Positions 57,005 through 64,000 of a DNA stretch of 64,000 nucleotides are shown in pieces (the stretch's first letter is position 1; each line of letters begins with the position of its first letter). The DNA is from Dermacoccus nishinomiyaensis (GTDB lineage: Bacteria > Actinomycetota > Actinomycetes > Actinomycetales > Dermatophilaceae): assembly GCF_900447535.1 (NCBI RefSeq), contig NZ_UFXX01000001.1, positions 248,001 to 312,000 of the forward strand, written 5' to 3'. The position numbers and the translations under genes were made by a program. The notes beneath the pieces were generated by a model. The model saw only the letters and a program-made list of their open reading frames with translations. It did not search any database and was not told the DNA's origin.

Positions 57005-60000
57005 ATGGCGCGCATCGCCCTCATCTCGACCTCCGACACCGACCTGCTCAGCGCTCGCGCGAGCGGCGCCGACTACGCCGTCTCCAACCCGGGGCGCGTC
57101 CCGACGCACGGCGACGCCTCCGAGGGCGCCGACATCGTCGTCGTCCGCCTGCTCGGCGGCCCGCAGGATCTGTGCAGTGGTTTCGCGGCGTACGCCGCCT
57201 CCGGCCGTCCCGTCGTCGTCCTCGGCGGTGAGCAGGAGCCCAACGCGGCCCTCATCGAGCGTTCGACGACGCCGCCCGGTGTCGCGGCGCAGGCCCACGA
57301 GTACCTCGCGCAGGGCGGTGCGGCGAACCTCAAGGAGCTGCACGCGTTCCTCAGCGACACGCTGCTCATGACCGGCGAAGGCTTCGAACCGCCCGTCGTC
57401 ACGCCGTCGTGGGGTGTGCTCGAGCGTGCCGAGATCGCCGATGACGCCGAGAGCACCGACGGCGCCACGGCCACGAAGAAGCCCCGCGTCGCGGTGCTCT
57501 TCTATCGTGCCCAGTACGTCGCGGGCAACGACGCGTACGCCCATGCCCTCGCCGACGCGATCGACCGCGCCGGCGGCATCGGGGTGCCGATCTACGTCTC
57601 CAGCCTGCGCGAGGCCGACGCCGAACTGCTCGACCACCTCGCCGGTTACGACGCGCTCGTGACGACGGTGCTCGCGGCCGGCGGGTCGCGTCCGGCGTCC
57701 GCGGGCGCGGGGGAGGACGACGAGAGCTGGGACGTCCAGGCCCTCGCCGCGCTCGACGTCCCCATCGTCCAGGGGCTGTGCCTGACGTGGAGCCGTGAGC
57801 AGTGGGCCGCCTCCGATGACGGGATGACGCCGCTCGACGTCGCGACGCAGGTCGCGGTGCCCGAGTTCGACGGGCGCATCATCTCGGTTCCGTTCAGCTT
57901 CAAGGAGTTCGACTCGGACGGCCTGCCGTCCTACGTCGCCGACCCGGAGCGCTGCGACCGCGTCGCGGGCATCGTCGTCGGGCACGCGCGGCTGCGTCAT
58001 CTCGACCCGTCGGAGCGCCGCATCGCGGTCATGCTGTCGGCGTACCCGACGAAGCACTCGCGCATCGGCAACGCCGTTGGCCTCGACACGCCCGTCTCGA
58101 CGATCCGGCTGCTGCGCGCCATGCGCGAGGCCGGTTACGACCTCGGCGAACGCGGCGCGATCCCCGGTCTCGACGACGTCGAACCGATCGAGGGCGAGGA
58201 GCTCGACACGACCGCGGGCAACGCGCTCATCCACGCCCTGATCGCCGCGGGCGGGCAGGACCCGGAGTGGTTGACGGACGCGCAGCTCACCGACGCGCAC
58301 GTACGTATCCCCGCAGCGCTCTACCGCGAGTGGTTCGCCCGCCTGCCCGAGGATCTGCGCGAGGGGATGAGCGAGCACTGGGGTGAGGCGCCCGGTGAGC
58401 TGTTCGTCGACCGCTCCCATGACGAGGCCGGCGAGATCGTCACCGCGGCACTGCAGGCGGGCAACCTCGTCATCCTCGTGCAGCCGCCGCGCGGCTTCGG
58501 TGAGAACCCCATCGCGATCTACCACGACCCCGACCTGCCGCCGACGCACCACTACGTCGCGACCTACCGGTGGATCGAGGAGGAGTTCGGCGCCCACGCC
58601 GTCGTCCACATGGGCAAGCACGGCAACCTCGAGTGGATGCCGGGCAAGAGCCTCGGCATGTCCGCCTCGTGCGGCACCGATGCCGCGCTCGGCTCGCTGC
58701 CGCTCATCTACCCCTTCCTCGTCAACGACCCCGGCGAGGGCACCGAGGCCAAACGACGCGCGCACGCGACGATCGTCGACCACCTCGTGCCGCCGATGGC
58801 GCGCGCCGAGAGCTACGGCGACATAGCCCGCCTCGAGCAGCTGCTCGACGAGTACGGCAACGTCAGCGTCATGGACCCGGCGAAGGCGCCGGCGCTGCAG
58901 GGCGAGATCTGGACGCTCATCCGCGCGGCCGAGCTGCACCACGACCTCGGCCTCGAGGACATGCCGGACGAGGATTCGTTCGACGAGTTCGTCATGCACG
59001 TCGACGGGTGGCTGTGCGAGATCAAGGACGTGCAGATCCGTGACGGTCTGCACGTGCTCGGCGCCGCGCCCGAGGGCGAGGGCCTGACGAACCTCGTCGT
59101 CGCGATGCTGCGCTCCAACCAGCTCTTCGGCGGTGCGAAGGACGGGCTGCCGGGCTTGCGCACCGCGCTCGGCCTCGACCCGACGAGTGACGACCGCGAC
59201 GCCACCGACAACGCCGAGCGGCACGCGCACGCCCTCGTCACCGCATTGGCTGCTGCCGGGTGGGATGCCGCGTCGGTCTCCGATGTCGTCGAGGCGCACC
59301 TCGCGGGGTTGGCGGACGACGAGGTCGCCGGCGTCGACCGCGCCGGCGTCGAGGCGTCCCTGCGGTTCGCCTGCACCCAGATCGTGCCGCGTCTGCAGCA
59401 GACACCGCAGGAGATCACCTCCGTGCTGCACGCCCTCGACGGTGGGTACGTCGCCGCCGGCCCGAGCGGTTCGCCGCTGCGCGGGCTCGTCAACGTCCTA
59501 CCGACGGGCCGCAACTTCTACTCGGTCGACCCGAAGGCGATCCCGAGCCGCCTCGCGTACGAGACGGGCCGCGCGATGGCGGATTCGCTCATCGCCCGCT
59601 ACCGCGAGGACGAGGGCGCGCTGCCCGAATCGGTCGGGCTGTCGGCGTGGGGCACCTCCGCGATGCGCACGAGCGGCGACGACATCGGCGAGATCCTTGC
59701 ACTGCTGGGCATCATGCCCATCTGGGACGAGCAGTCACGCCGCGTCGTCGGGCTCGAACCGATCAGCCTCGAGGAGCTCGGGCGTCCGCGCATCGACGTC
59801 ACCGTCCGCATCTCGGGGTTCTTCCGTGACGCCTTCCCGCACGTCGTCGCGATGATCGACGACGCCGTCAAGCTCGTCGTCGACCTCGACGAGCCGCTCG
59901 ATCAGAACTTCCCGCGCGCGCACGCCCTCGCCGACGTCGAGACGCACGGCGACGAGCGGCGCGCCCGCACCCGCATCTTCGGTTCGAAACCGGGTTCGTA

Positions 60001-60685
60001 CGGCGCGGGCCTGCTGCAGGTCATGGAGTCGGGCAACTGGCGCAGCAACGACGACCTCGCGGAGGTCTACACGGCGTGGGGTGGGTTCGCGTACGGCCGC
60101 GACCTCGACGGCGCGCCCGCACGCGACGACATGGAGCGCAACTATCGACGCATCCAGGTGGCGGCGAAGAACGTCGACAACCGCGAATCCGACATCCTCG
60201 ACTCCGACGACTACTTCCAGTACCACGGCGGCATGGTCGCGACGGTGAAGGCACTGACGGGTGCCGAACCCAAGGCGTACGTGGGAGATTCGACGAGCCC
60301 TGACGCCGTGCGCACCCGCACGCTGACGGAGGAGACCGCCCGCATTTTCCGCGCCCGCGTCGTCAACCCGCGCTGGATCTCGGCGATGCAGCGCCACGGC
60401 TACAAGGGCGCGTTCGAGCTCGCCGCGACCGTCGACTACCTGTTCGGTTTCGACGCGACGAGCCAGGTCGTGCCCGACTGGATGTACGAGTCGATCGCGT
60501 CCGAGTACGTGCTCGACGAGACGAACCAGGCGTTCATGCGCCATGCGAACCCGTGGGCGCTGCGCGGCATCATCGAGAAGCTCGGCGAGGCGGCCGAGCG
60601 TGGACTGTGGGCGGAACCGAACCCCGAGACCGTCGCCGCGATGCAGCAGGTCTACCTCGACGTCGAAGGTGAGCTGGAGGAGTGA
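57005..60685 (+). CDS. cobN: cobaltochelatase subunit CobN
   Basis: A 1226-aa large subunit of the ATP-dependent aerobic cobalt chelatase that inserts cobalt into hydrogenobyrinic acid a,c-diamide. It begins ARIALISTSDTDLLSARASG. Inner blocks include FYRAQYVAGNDAYAHALADAI, SAYPTKHSRIGNAVGLDTP, the substrate-binding HMGKHGNLEWMPGK near residue 535 and the C-terminal DYFQYHGGMVATVKAL. The family length is usual. ATG 57005 follows AAGGAG by 9 nt; GTG 56945 lies in the riboswitch and is rejected. The stop overlaps the next GTG. Confidence 0.97.
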   Translation: MARIALISTSDTDLLSARASGADYAVSNPGRVPTHGDASEGADIVVVRLLGGPQDLCSGFAAYAASGRPVVVLGGEQEPNAALIERSTTPPGVAAQAHEYLAQGGAANLKELHAFLSDTLLMTGEGFEPPVVTPSWGVLERAEIADDAESTDGATATKKPRVAVLFYRAQYVAGNDAYAHALADAIDRAGGIGVPIYVSSLREADAELLDHLAGYDALVTTVLAAGGSRPASAGAGEDDESWDVQALAALDVPIVQGLCLTWSREQWAASDDGMTPLDVATQVAVPEFDGRIISVPFSFKEFDSDGLPSYVADPERCDRVAGIVVGHARLRHLDPSERRIAVMLSAYPTKHSRIGNAVGLDTPVSTIRLLRAMREAGYDLGERGAIPGLDDVEPIEGEELDTTAGNALIHALIAAGGQDPEWLTDAQLTDAHVRIPAALYREWFARLPEDLREGMSEHWGEAPGELFVDRSHDEAGEIVTAALQAGNLVILVQPPRGFGENPIAIYHDPDLPPTHHYVATYRWIEEEFGAHAVVHMGKHGNLEWMPGKSLGMSASCGTDAALGSLPLIYPFLVNDPGEGTEAKRRAHATIVDHLVPPMARAESYGDIARLEQLLDEYGNVSVMDPAKAPALQGEIWTLIRAAELHHDLGLEDMPDEDSFDEFVMHVDGWLCEIKDVQIRDGLHVLGAAPEGEGLTNLVVAMLRSNQLFGGAKDGLPGLRTALGLDPTSDDRDATDNAERHAHALVTALAAAGWDAASVSDVVEAHLAGLADDEVAGVDRAGVEASLRFACTQIVPRLQQTPQEITSVLHALDGGYVAAGPSGSPLRGLVNVLPTGRNFYSVDPKAIPSRLAYETGRAMADSLIARYREDEGALPESVGLSAWGTSAMRTSGDDIGEILALLGIMPIWDEQSRRVVGLEPISLEELGRPRIDVTVRISGFFRDAFPHVVAMIDDAVKLVVDLDEPLDQNFPRAHALADVETHGDERRARTRIFGSKPGSYGAGLLQVMESGNWRSNDDLAEVYTAWGGFAYGRDLDGAPARDDMERNYRRIQVAAKNVDNRESDILDSDDYFQYHGGMVATVKALTGAEPKAYVGDSTSPDAVRTRTLTEETARIFRARVVNPRWISAMQRHGYKGAFELAATVDYLFGFDATSQVVPDWMYESIASEYVLDETNQAFMRHANPWALRGIIEKLGEAAERGLWAEPNPETVAAMQQVYLDVEGELEE

Positions 60686-62742
60686 GCCCCGACGAGTCGC
60701 TGCGTGGAGTGCCGGCAGGGCCTGCGCGGGGTGCGCCGTCCCCGGATGTCGAGGGGATTCTGCGTCACGCCGGGGACGCCTCGCTCGCGGAGTCTTCTCG
60801 GATCGCCGACTCGAGCGACGGAGGTGGCTTCCGTCGTCCGACGCCTGTCATCGGTGACGCCTCGTCGGCGCGCGAACGCCGCGATGATCCGGCTGGCTGG
60901 TCCATGGGCGCGCAGGTGCAGGAAGCCCTCGCCGACGTCATCGGGGCGCGTCGTGACATTCGGCGTTACCGCCCCGACGCGGTGCCGGACGAGCTCGTGC
61001 GCGAGGTGCTCGCTGCGGGTCATGCCGGGCCGTCGGTCGGCCATTCACAGCCGTGGCGGTTCATCGTCGTGAGCGATCCGGCAACCCGGGATCGCGCTGC
61101 GCACCTCGCGGACACGGCACGCTTGCGGCAGGCGCGTCAGATGCTGCCCGAGCGGGCGGCGCGGTTGCTCGACCTCAAGCTCGAAGGGCTGCGCGAGGCG
61201 CCCGTCGGCGTCGTCGTTGCCTGTGACCGGCGCGTGCCCGCAGCGGGCGTGCTCGGGCGGGCGACGTTCACCGACACGGACGTCTGGTCATGCGCGTGCG
61301 CCATCGAGAACATGTGGCTGACGGCGCGCGCCCACGGACTCGGCATGGGGTGGGTGACGCTGTTCGAACCCGCCGATCTGGCTGATCTGCTCGGCCTGCC
61401 CGACGGCGTCGAGACCCTCGGCTGGATGTGCCTCGGCTGGCCCGACGAGCGTCCGCCCGAACCAGGTCTGCAGCGCGCCGCATGGTCGGCCAAGCTGGCT
61501 CTCGACGACGTCGTGCTGGCAGAACGCTGGCCCGAGACGGGTGAGATCGATGCCACGGCACGCGGACCGGAGACCGTGGGTGTCGACGGCGGCCCGGCGG
61601 CGTTCGGTTCAGGGGCCCCCGCGTCAGGCTTGCGTCCGACCGGGCCGCCACCGTCCTACCTCGCAGGCCCCGAAGGCGCCCGTCTCGTCGTCGCCAGCGA
61701 CGACGCCGACCGCCTGCTCGCTCCGCCGGAGGCGCTCGGGGTGCTCGACCGCGTCGTCAACCGGGTCGCCGCCATCGCCGGGCCGGACGTCGCCGGCGGC
61801 ACACTGGTCCTGGCCGGTGCCGACCACCCGGTCACCCGCCACGGCGTGAGCGCCTACGCCTCGTCCGTGACGGCCGACGTCATGCGCGCGGCCAGGGCGG
61901 GCACTTCCCTTGGAGCGGCACATGCGCGTTCGGCCGGCCTTGCCTGTCTTGTCGTCGATGCCGGCGTGGACGGGCGGCAGCCGGCGCCTGCATCGGGTGC
62001 CGATGAGCTTTCCGCGGGCGTCCCCACCGAGCGCGTGGACCTCGTGGGGCCACGGGGTGACCTGGTTGACGCCGACGCGCTCACCCCGCACGACGTCGAG
62101 GCGTGTCTTGCGGCCGGGCGGCGGCTCGGGGCGAGGGCCGGGGCGAGCGGTCTCGTCGTGCTCGGCGAGGTCGGCGTCGGCAACACGACGATCGCCGCTG
62201 CTCTCGCGGCGGCGCTGCTCGAGGCTCCGTCCGACGCTGTGCTCGGCCTCGGATCGGGCGCGGATGCCGCGATGATGGCGCGCAAGAAGCGCGTGGTCGA
62301 GGCCGCACTGGAGCGCAGCCAAGGCTCACGTGACGTCGCCACGAATCGGGGCGAGCGTGCCCGCCTGGCACTCACGCAGGTCGGTGGGCCGGAGGTCGCG
62401 GTGCTCGCAGGTGTCGTGCTCGGCGCCGCTGAGGCGCACGCGCCGATCGTCCTCGACGGACTGGCGACGTCTGTCGCGGCTTTGGCGGCCGCACGGATGG
62501 AGCCGTCGGTCCAGGCGTATCTCGTGGCGGGTCAGCGCAGCCGGGAGAGCGCGCACGGTCTCATGCTCGACGAACTCGGCCTCGAACCACTGCTCGACCT
62601 GCGCCTTCGCGCCGGCGAGGGCGTCGGTGCGTGTCTCGCTGCGGGGATGATCCTGCAGGCGCTGGACGCGCGCCGCGCCTCCGTGCGCACGACCGATGCC
62701 GGCGGCGTACTCGGCGACGGTGATGCGGCAGGAGACAGCTGA
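60682..62742 (+). CDS. fusion of 5,6-dimethylbenzimidazole synthase (BluB) and CobT phosphoribosyltransferase
   Basis: A 686-aa single frame. Residues ~1-75 are Gly/Asp/Ser-rich with no domain. Residues ~75-290 are BluB, which breaks FMNH2 with O2 to make 5,6-dimethylbenzimidazole: ARRDIRRYRPDAVPDELV, GPSVGHSQPWRFIVVSD, CAIENMWLTARAHGLGMGWV and MCLGWPDERPPEPG. After a ~35-residue linker, residues ~325-686 are CobT: LAGADHPVTRHGVSAYAS, LGEVGVGNTTIAAALAAAL and the catalytic Glu in RLRAGEGVGACLAAGMI. The product of the first domain is the substrate of the second. GTG 60682 overlaps the cobN stop (GTGA). ATG 60904 could make a shorter form without the N-terminal extension. Confidence 0.92.
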   Translation: MSPDESLRGVPAGPARGAPSPDVEGILRHAGDASLAESSRIADSSDGGGFRRPTPVIGDASSARERRDDPAGWSMGAQVQEALADVIGARRDIRRYRPDAVPDELVREVLAAGHAGPSVGHSQPWRFIVVSDPATRDRAAHLADTARLRQARQMLPERAARLLDLKLEGLREAPVGVVVACDRRVPAAGVLGRATFTDTDVWSCACAIENMWLTARAHGLGMGWVTLFEPADLADLLGLPDGVETLGWMCLGWPDERPPEPGLQRAAWSAKLALDDVVLAERWPETGEIDATARGPETVGVDGGPAAFGSGAPASGLRPTGPPPSYLAGPEGARLVVASDDADRLLAPPEALGVLDRVVNRVAAIAGPDVAGGTLVLAGADHPVTRHGVSAYASSVTADVMRAARAGTSLGAAHARSAGLACLVVDAGVDGRQPAPASGADELSAGVPTERVDLVGPRGDLVDADALTPHDVEACLAAGRRLGARAGASGLVVLGEVGVGNTTIAAALAAALLEAPSDAVLGLGSGADAAMMARKKRVVEAALERSQGSRDVATNRGERARLALTQVGGPEVAVLAGVVLGAAEAHAPIVLDGLATSVAALAAARMEPSVQAYLVAGQRSRESAHGLMLDELGLEPLLDLRLRAGEGVGACLAAGMILQALDARRASVRTTDAGGVLGDGDAAGDS

Positions 62743-63101
62743 TGGGGCTGTATCTGTCCCACACGACCTGGGACGCGCGCGATCCGTTCGCCGTCGCGCA
62801 GTTCTGGCGCGCACTCATGGGATGGGAGATCGCCGAGCCGGAGTCGTACCGTCCCGGCTCGGACGAGTGCTCACTCGAGGCCCCGAACGGCACCATCGTG
62901 CTGTTCTACCGGGTGCCCGATGCGAAGCAGGTGAAGAATCGCGCCCACATGGATCTGCGGGCTCAGGCCTCGACGCGTGATGCCGAGATCGAGCGTGCCC
63001 TCGCCCTCGGCGCGACGATGGTCGACGATCGCCGCAGCGACCTCGGCTGGGCCGTCCTCGCCGACCCAGAGGGCAACGAGTTCTGCATCCTCGACGGTTG
63101 A
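62742..63101 (+). CDS. VOC-superfamily protein (glyoxalase-like)
   Basis: A 119-aa protein with one babbab-type VOC half: LSHTTWDARDPFAVAQFW, ECSLEAPNGTIVLFYRVP, RAHMDLRAQASTRDAEIERA and VLADPEGNEFCILDG. The conserved His/Glu positions that bind a metal in glyoxalase I are only partly visible. Relatives are often annotated glyoxalase or bleomycin-resistance-like with no proven role. It is coupled to bluB/cobT at TGATG and is in a riboswitch-led cobalamin operon, which suggests a pathway role that is not identified. Confidence 0.85.
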   Translation: MGLYLSHTTWDARDPFAVAQFWRALMGWEIAEPESYRPGSDECSLEAPNGTIVLFYRVPDAKQVKNRAHMDLRAQASTRDAEIERALALGATMVDDRRSDLGWAVLADPEGNEFCILDG

Positions 63102-63137
63102 GAGCTGAAACCCTGTATGGCGCGATCGCGGCTCTCA
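63099..63137 (+). terminator. weak hairpin after the VOC gene
   Basis: TGAGAGC ... GCTCTCA, 7 bp, with a 25-nt intervening stretch containing GCGATCGC. The stem includes the VOC stop codon. Between 63138 and 63198 no other signal is seen. Confidence 0.35.
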
Positions 63138-63198
63138 CGACATCCCGCCTCTCAGGAACGAGACCCAGGAGTGCGGTGGCCGACGGCGGGGCCACTCG

Positions 63199-63987
63199 TC
63201 AGGATGCCGGCAGGCTCAGCGCGTAGACGTCCATGACCCAGCCGTGCTCCTGCTTCAGGCGGGCACGAACGTCGACGATCTCGTCGATGACGTCGACGAG
63301 GCGGCCCGCGCGCAGCGTCTGCTGGGGCATGCCGACATACGCGCCCCAGTGGATGACGAGGGCAGGGTGCGTCTCGACGAGGTGGCGGCAGGCGAGGTGC
63401 CCGTCGAGCATGACGACGACCGTTCCGAGGCCGGGGGACCATTCACTCACGAGCCGTCGTCCGGTCGTGACGTGCACCGGTTGGCCGATCTCGTGCAGCA
63501 CGATGCCGTGCGCCGCGGCGAGGGTCTGGAACGCCGAGATGCCCGGAATGACAAGCGAGTTCACCGGCCGATGGCGCGCCAGTCGATCGACGACGCGGAT
63601 CGTCGAGTCGTAGAACGCGGGGTCACCCCAGACGAGGAATCCGACGACGATTCCCGGCTCGAGCGCGTCGATCACCTCGCCCCACGCGTGAGCGCGCGCG
63701 TCGTGCCAATCGAGAACACCGTCGGTGTACTGGTGCGCGTCACGCTCGGCGTCGGGGCCGCGCCGCGGATCGGGGAGCGCGACGAACCGGTAGCTGCCCT
63801 CGGCCAGATGCGTGCGGCACAGTGCCTCGCGCACCTCGACGAGCTCGCGCTTCTCATCGCCCTTGTCGGCGACGAGGAAGACGTCGACCTCACGCATCGC
63901 GTCGATCGCCTCGAGCGTCAGATGACGCGGGGAGCCCGCGCCGATACCGATGACGCGAACCTCGCGAGGGGTCGTGGTGTCCGTCAT
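63199..63987 (-). CDS. cobF: precorrin-6A synthase (deacetylating)
   Basis: A 262-aa tetrapyrrole methylase that methylates C1 of precorrin-5 and releases acetate, a step specific to the aerobic pathway. Blocks are EVRVIGIGAGSPRHLTLEA, VDVFLVADKGDEKRELVE, VVGFLVWGDPAFYDSTIRV with WGDP, VIPGISAFQTLAAAHGIVL and VVVMLDGHLACRH. A GAAGGG site stands 7 nt before ATG 63987, so this gene is not leaderless. The window ends 13 nt upstream, so its promoter and operon partners are unseen. Confidence 0.95.
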   Translation of the reverse strand: MTDTTTPREVRVIGIGAGSPRHLTLEAIDAMREVDVFLVADKGDEKRELVEVREALCRTHLAEGSYRFVALPDPRRGPDAERDAHQYTDGVLDWHDARAHAWGEVIDALEPGIVVGFLVWGDPAFYDSTIRVVDRLARHRPVNSLVIPGISAFQTLAAAHGIVLHEIGQPVHVTTGRRLVSEWSPGLGTVVVMLDGHLACRHLVETHPALVIHWGAYVGMPQQTLRAGRLVDVIDEIVDVRARLKQEHGWVMDVYALSLPAS

Positions 63988-64000
63988 GATTCAGCCCTTC

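Noticed and set aside
1-64000. Insertion sequences, integrases, prophage genes, toxin-antitoxin or defence systems
   Set aside because: No transposase, integrase, restriction, CRISPR or toxin motif was recognised in any plausible frame.

Overview
The window is very GC-rich with strongly GC-biased third codon positions. It carries Actinobacteria hallmarks: an ANTAR response regulator of the PdtaR type, a four-S1-domain RpsA, DUF3068 and AftD-like envelope proteins, and many leaderless starts. The order pyk - tRNA-Leu - aroE-like - pdtaR - thioesterase - polA fits a Micrococcales-type actinobacterium. A relative of Dermacoccaceae or Intrasporangiaceae is plausible, but the sequence alone does not fix the genus. 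No mobile element, CRISPR array, phage gene or origin was found.

Layout. (1) 1-6670: housekeeping block with pyk, tRNA-Leu(CAA), a shikimate-dehydrogenase-like gene, pdtaR, a hotdog thioesterase and polA. Most starts here lack a leader, with a TAGGNT -10 box ending 6-7 nt before the start codon. (2) 6671-37524: a ~31 kb envelope-glycan locus. It holds a ManB-like NDP-sugar pyrophosphorylase, four membrane O-acyltransferases (three with a C-terminal SGNH domain), a Wzx/MurJ-like flippase, two giant AftD-like proteins (1416 and 1181 aa), a third polytopic protein, one GT2 and two GT4 glycosyltransferases, and three methyltransferases. It ends with a heptose set (hddA-gmhA-gmhB), a DUF3068 membrane protein and a UDP-xylose-synthase-like epimerase. 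Together these could make, decorate and export a surface heteropolysaccharide. (3) 37577-40106: a methyltransferase divergent from rpsA. (4) 40218-63987: an almost complete aerobic (late-cobalt) cobalamin pathway.

The cobalamin genes lie in several units. cobK stands alone. A tightly overlapping minus-strand operon, chlID-cobO-cobBC-cobA-cobS-cobU-cobD, sits behind a cobalamin riboswitch. cobL-cobM diverges from it. A cobG-cobH-cobIJ operon diverges from cobN-bluB/cobT-VOC, and cobN has a second cobalamin riboswitch. cobF ends the window. Fusions are frequent: CobI-CobJ, the CbiE-CbiT type CobL, ChlI-ChlD, CobB-CobC and BluB-CobT. CobG, CobF and CobN mark the oxygen-dependent route. CobQ (cobyric acid synthase) and CobR (corrin reductase) are not in the window. 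Two unknown membrane or small proteins (52260-53198) sit inside this region.

No stretch of more than about 300 bases lacks a gene. The longest gaps, 38387-38606 (rpsA leader), 49871-50084 (riboswitch and cobL promoter) and 56815-57004 (riboswitch), are explained below.
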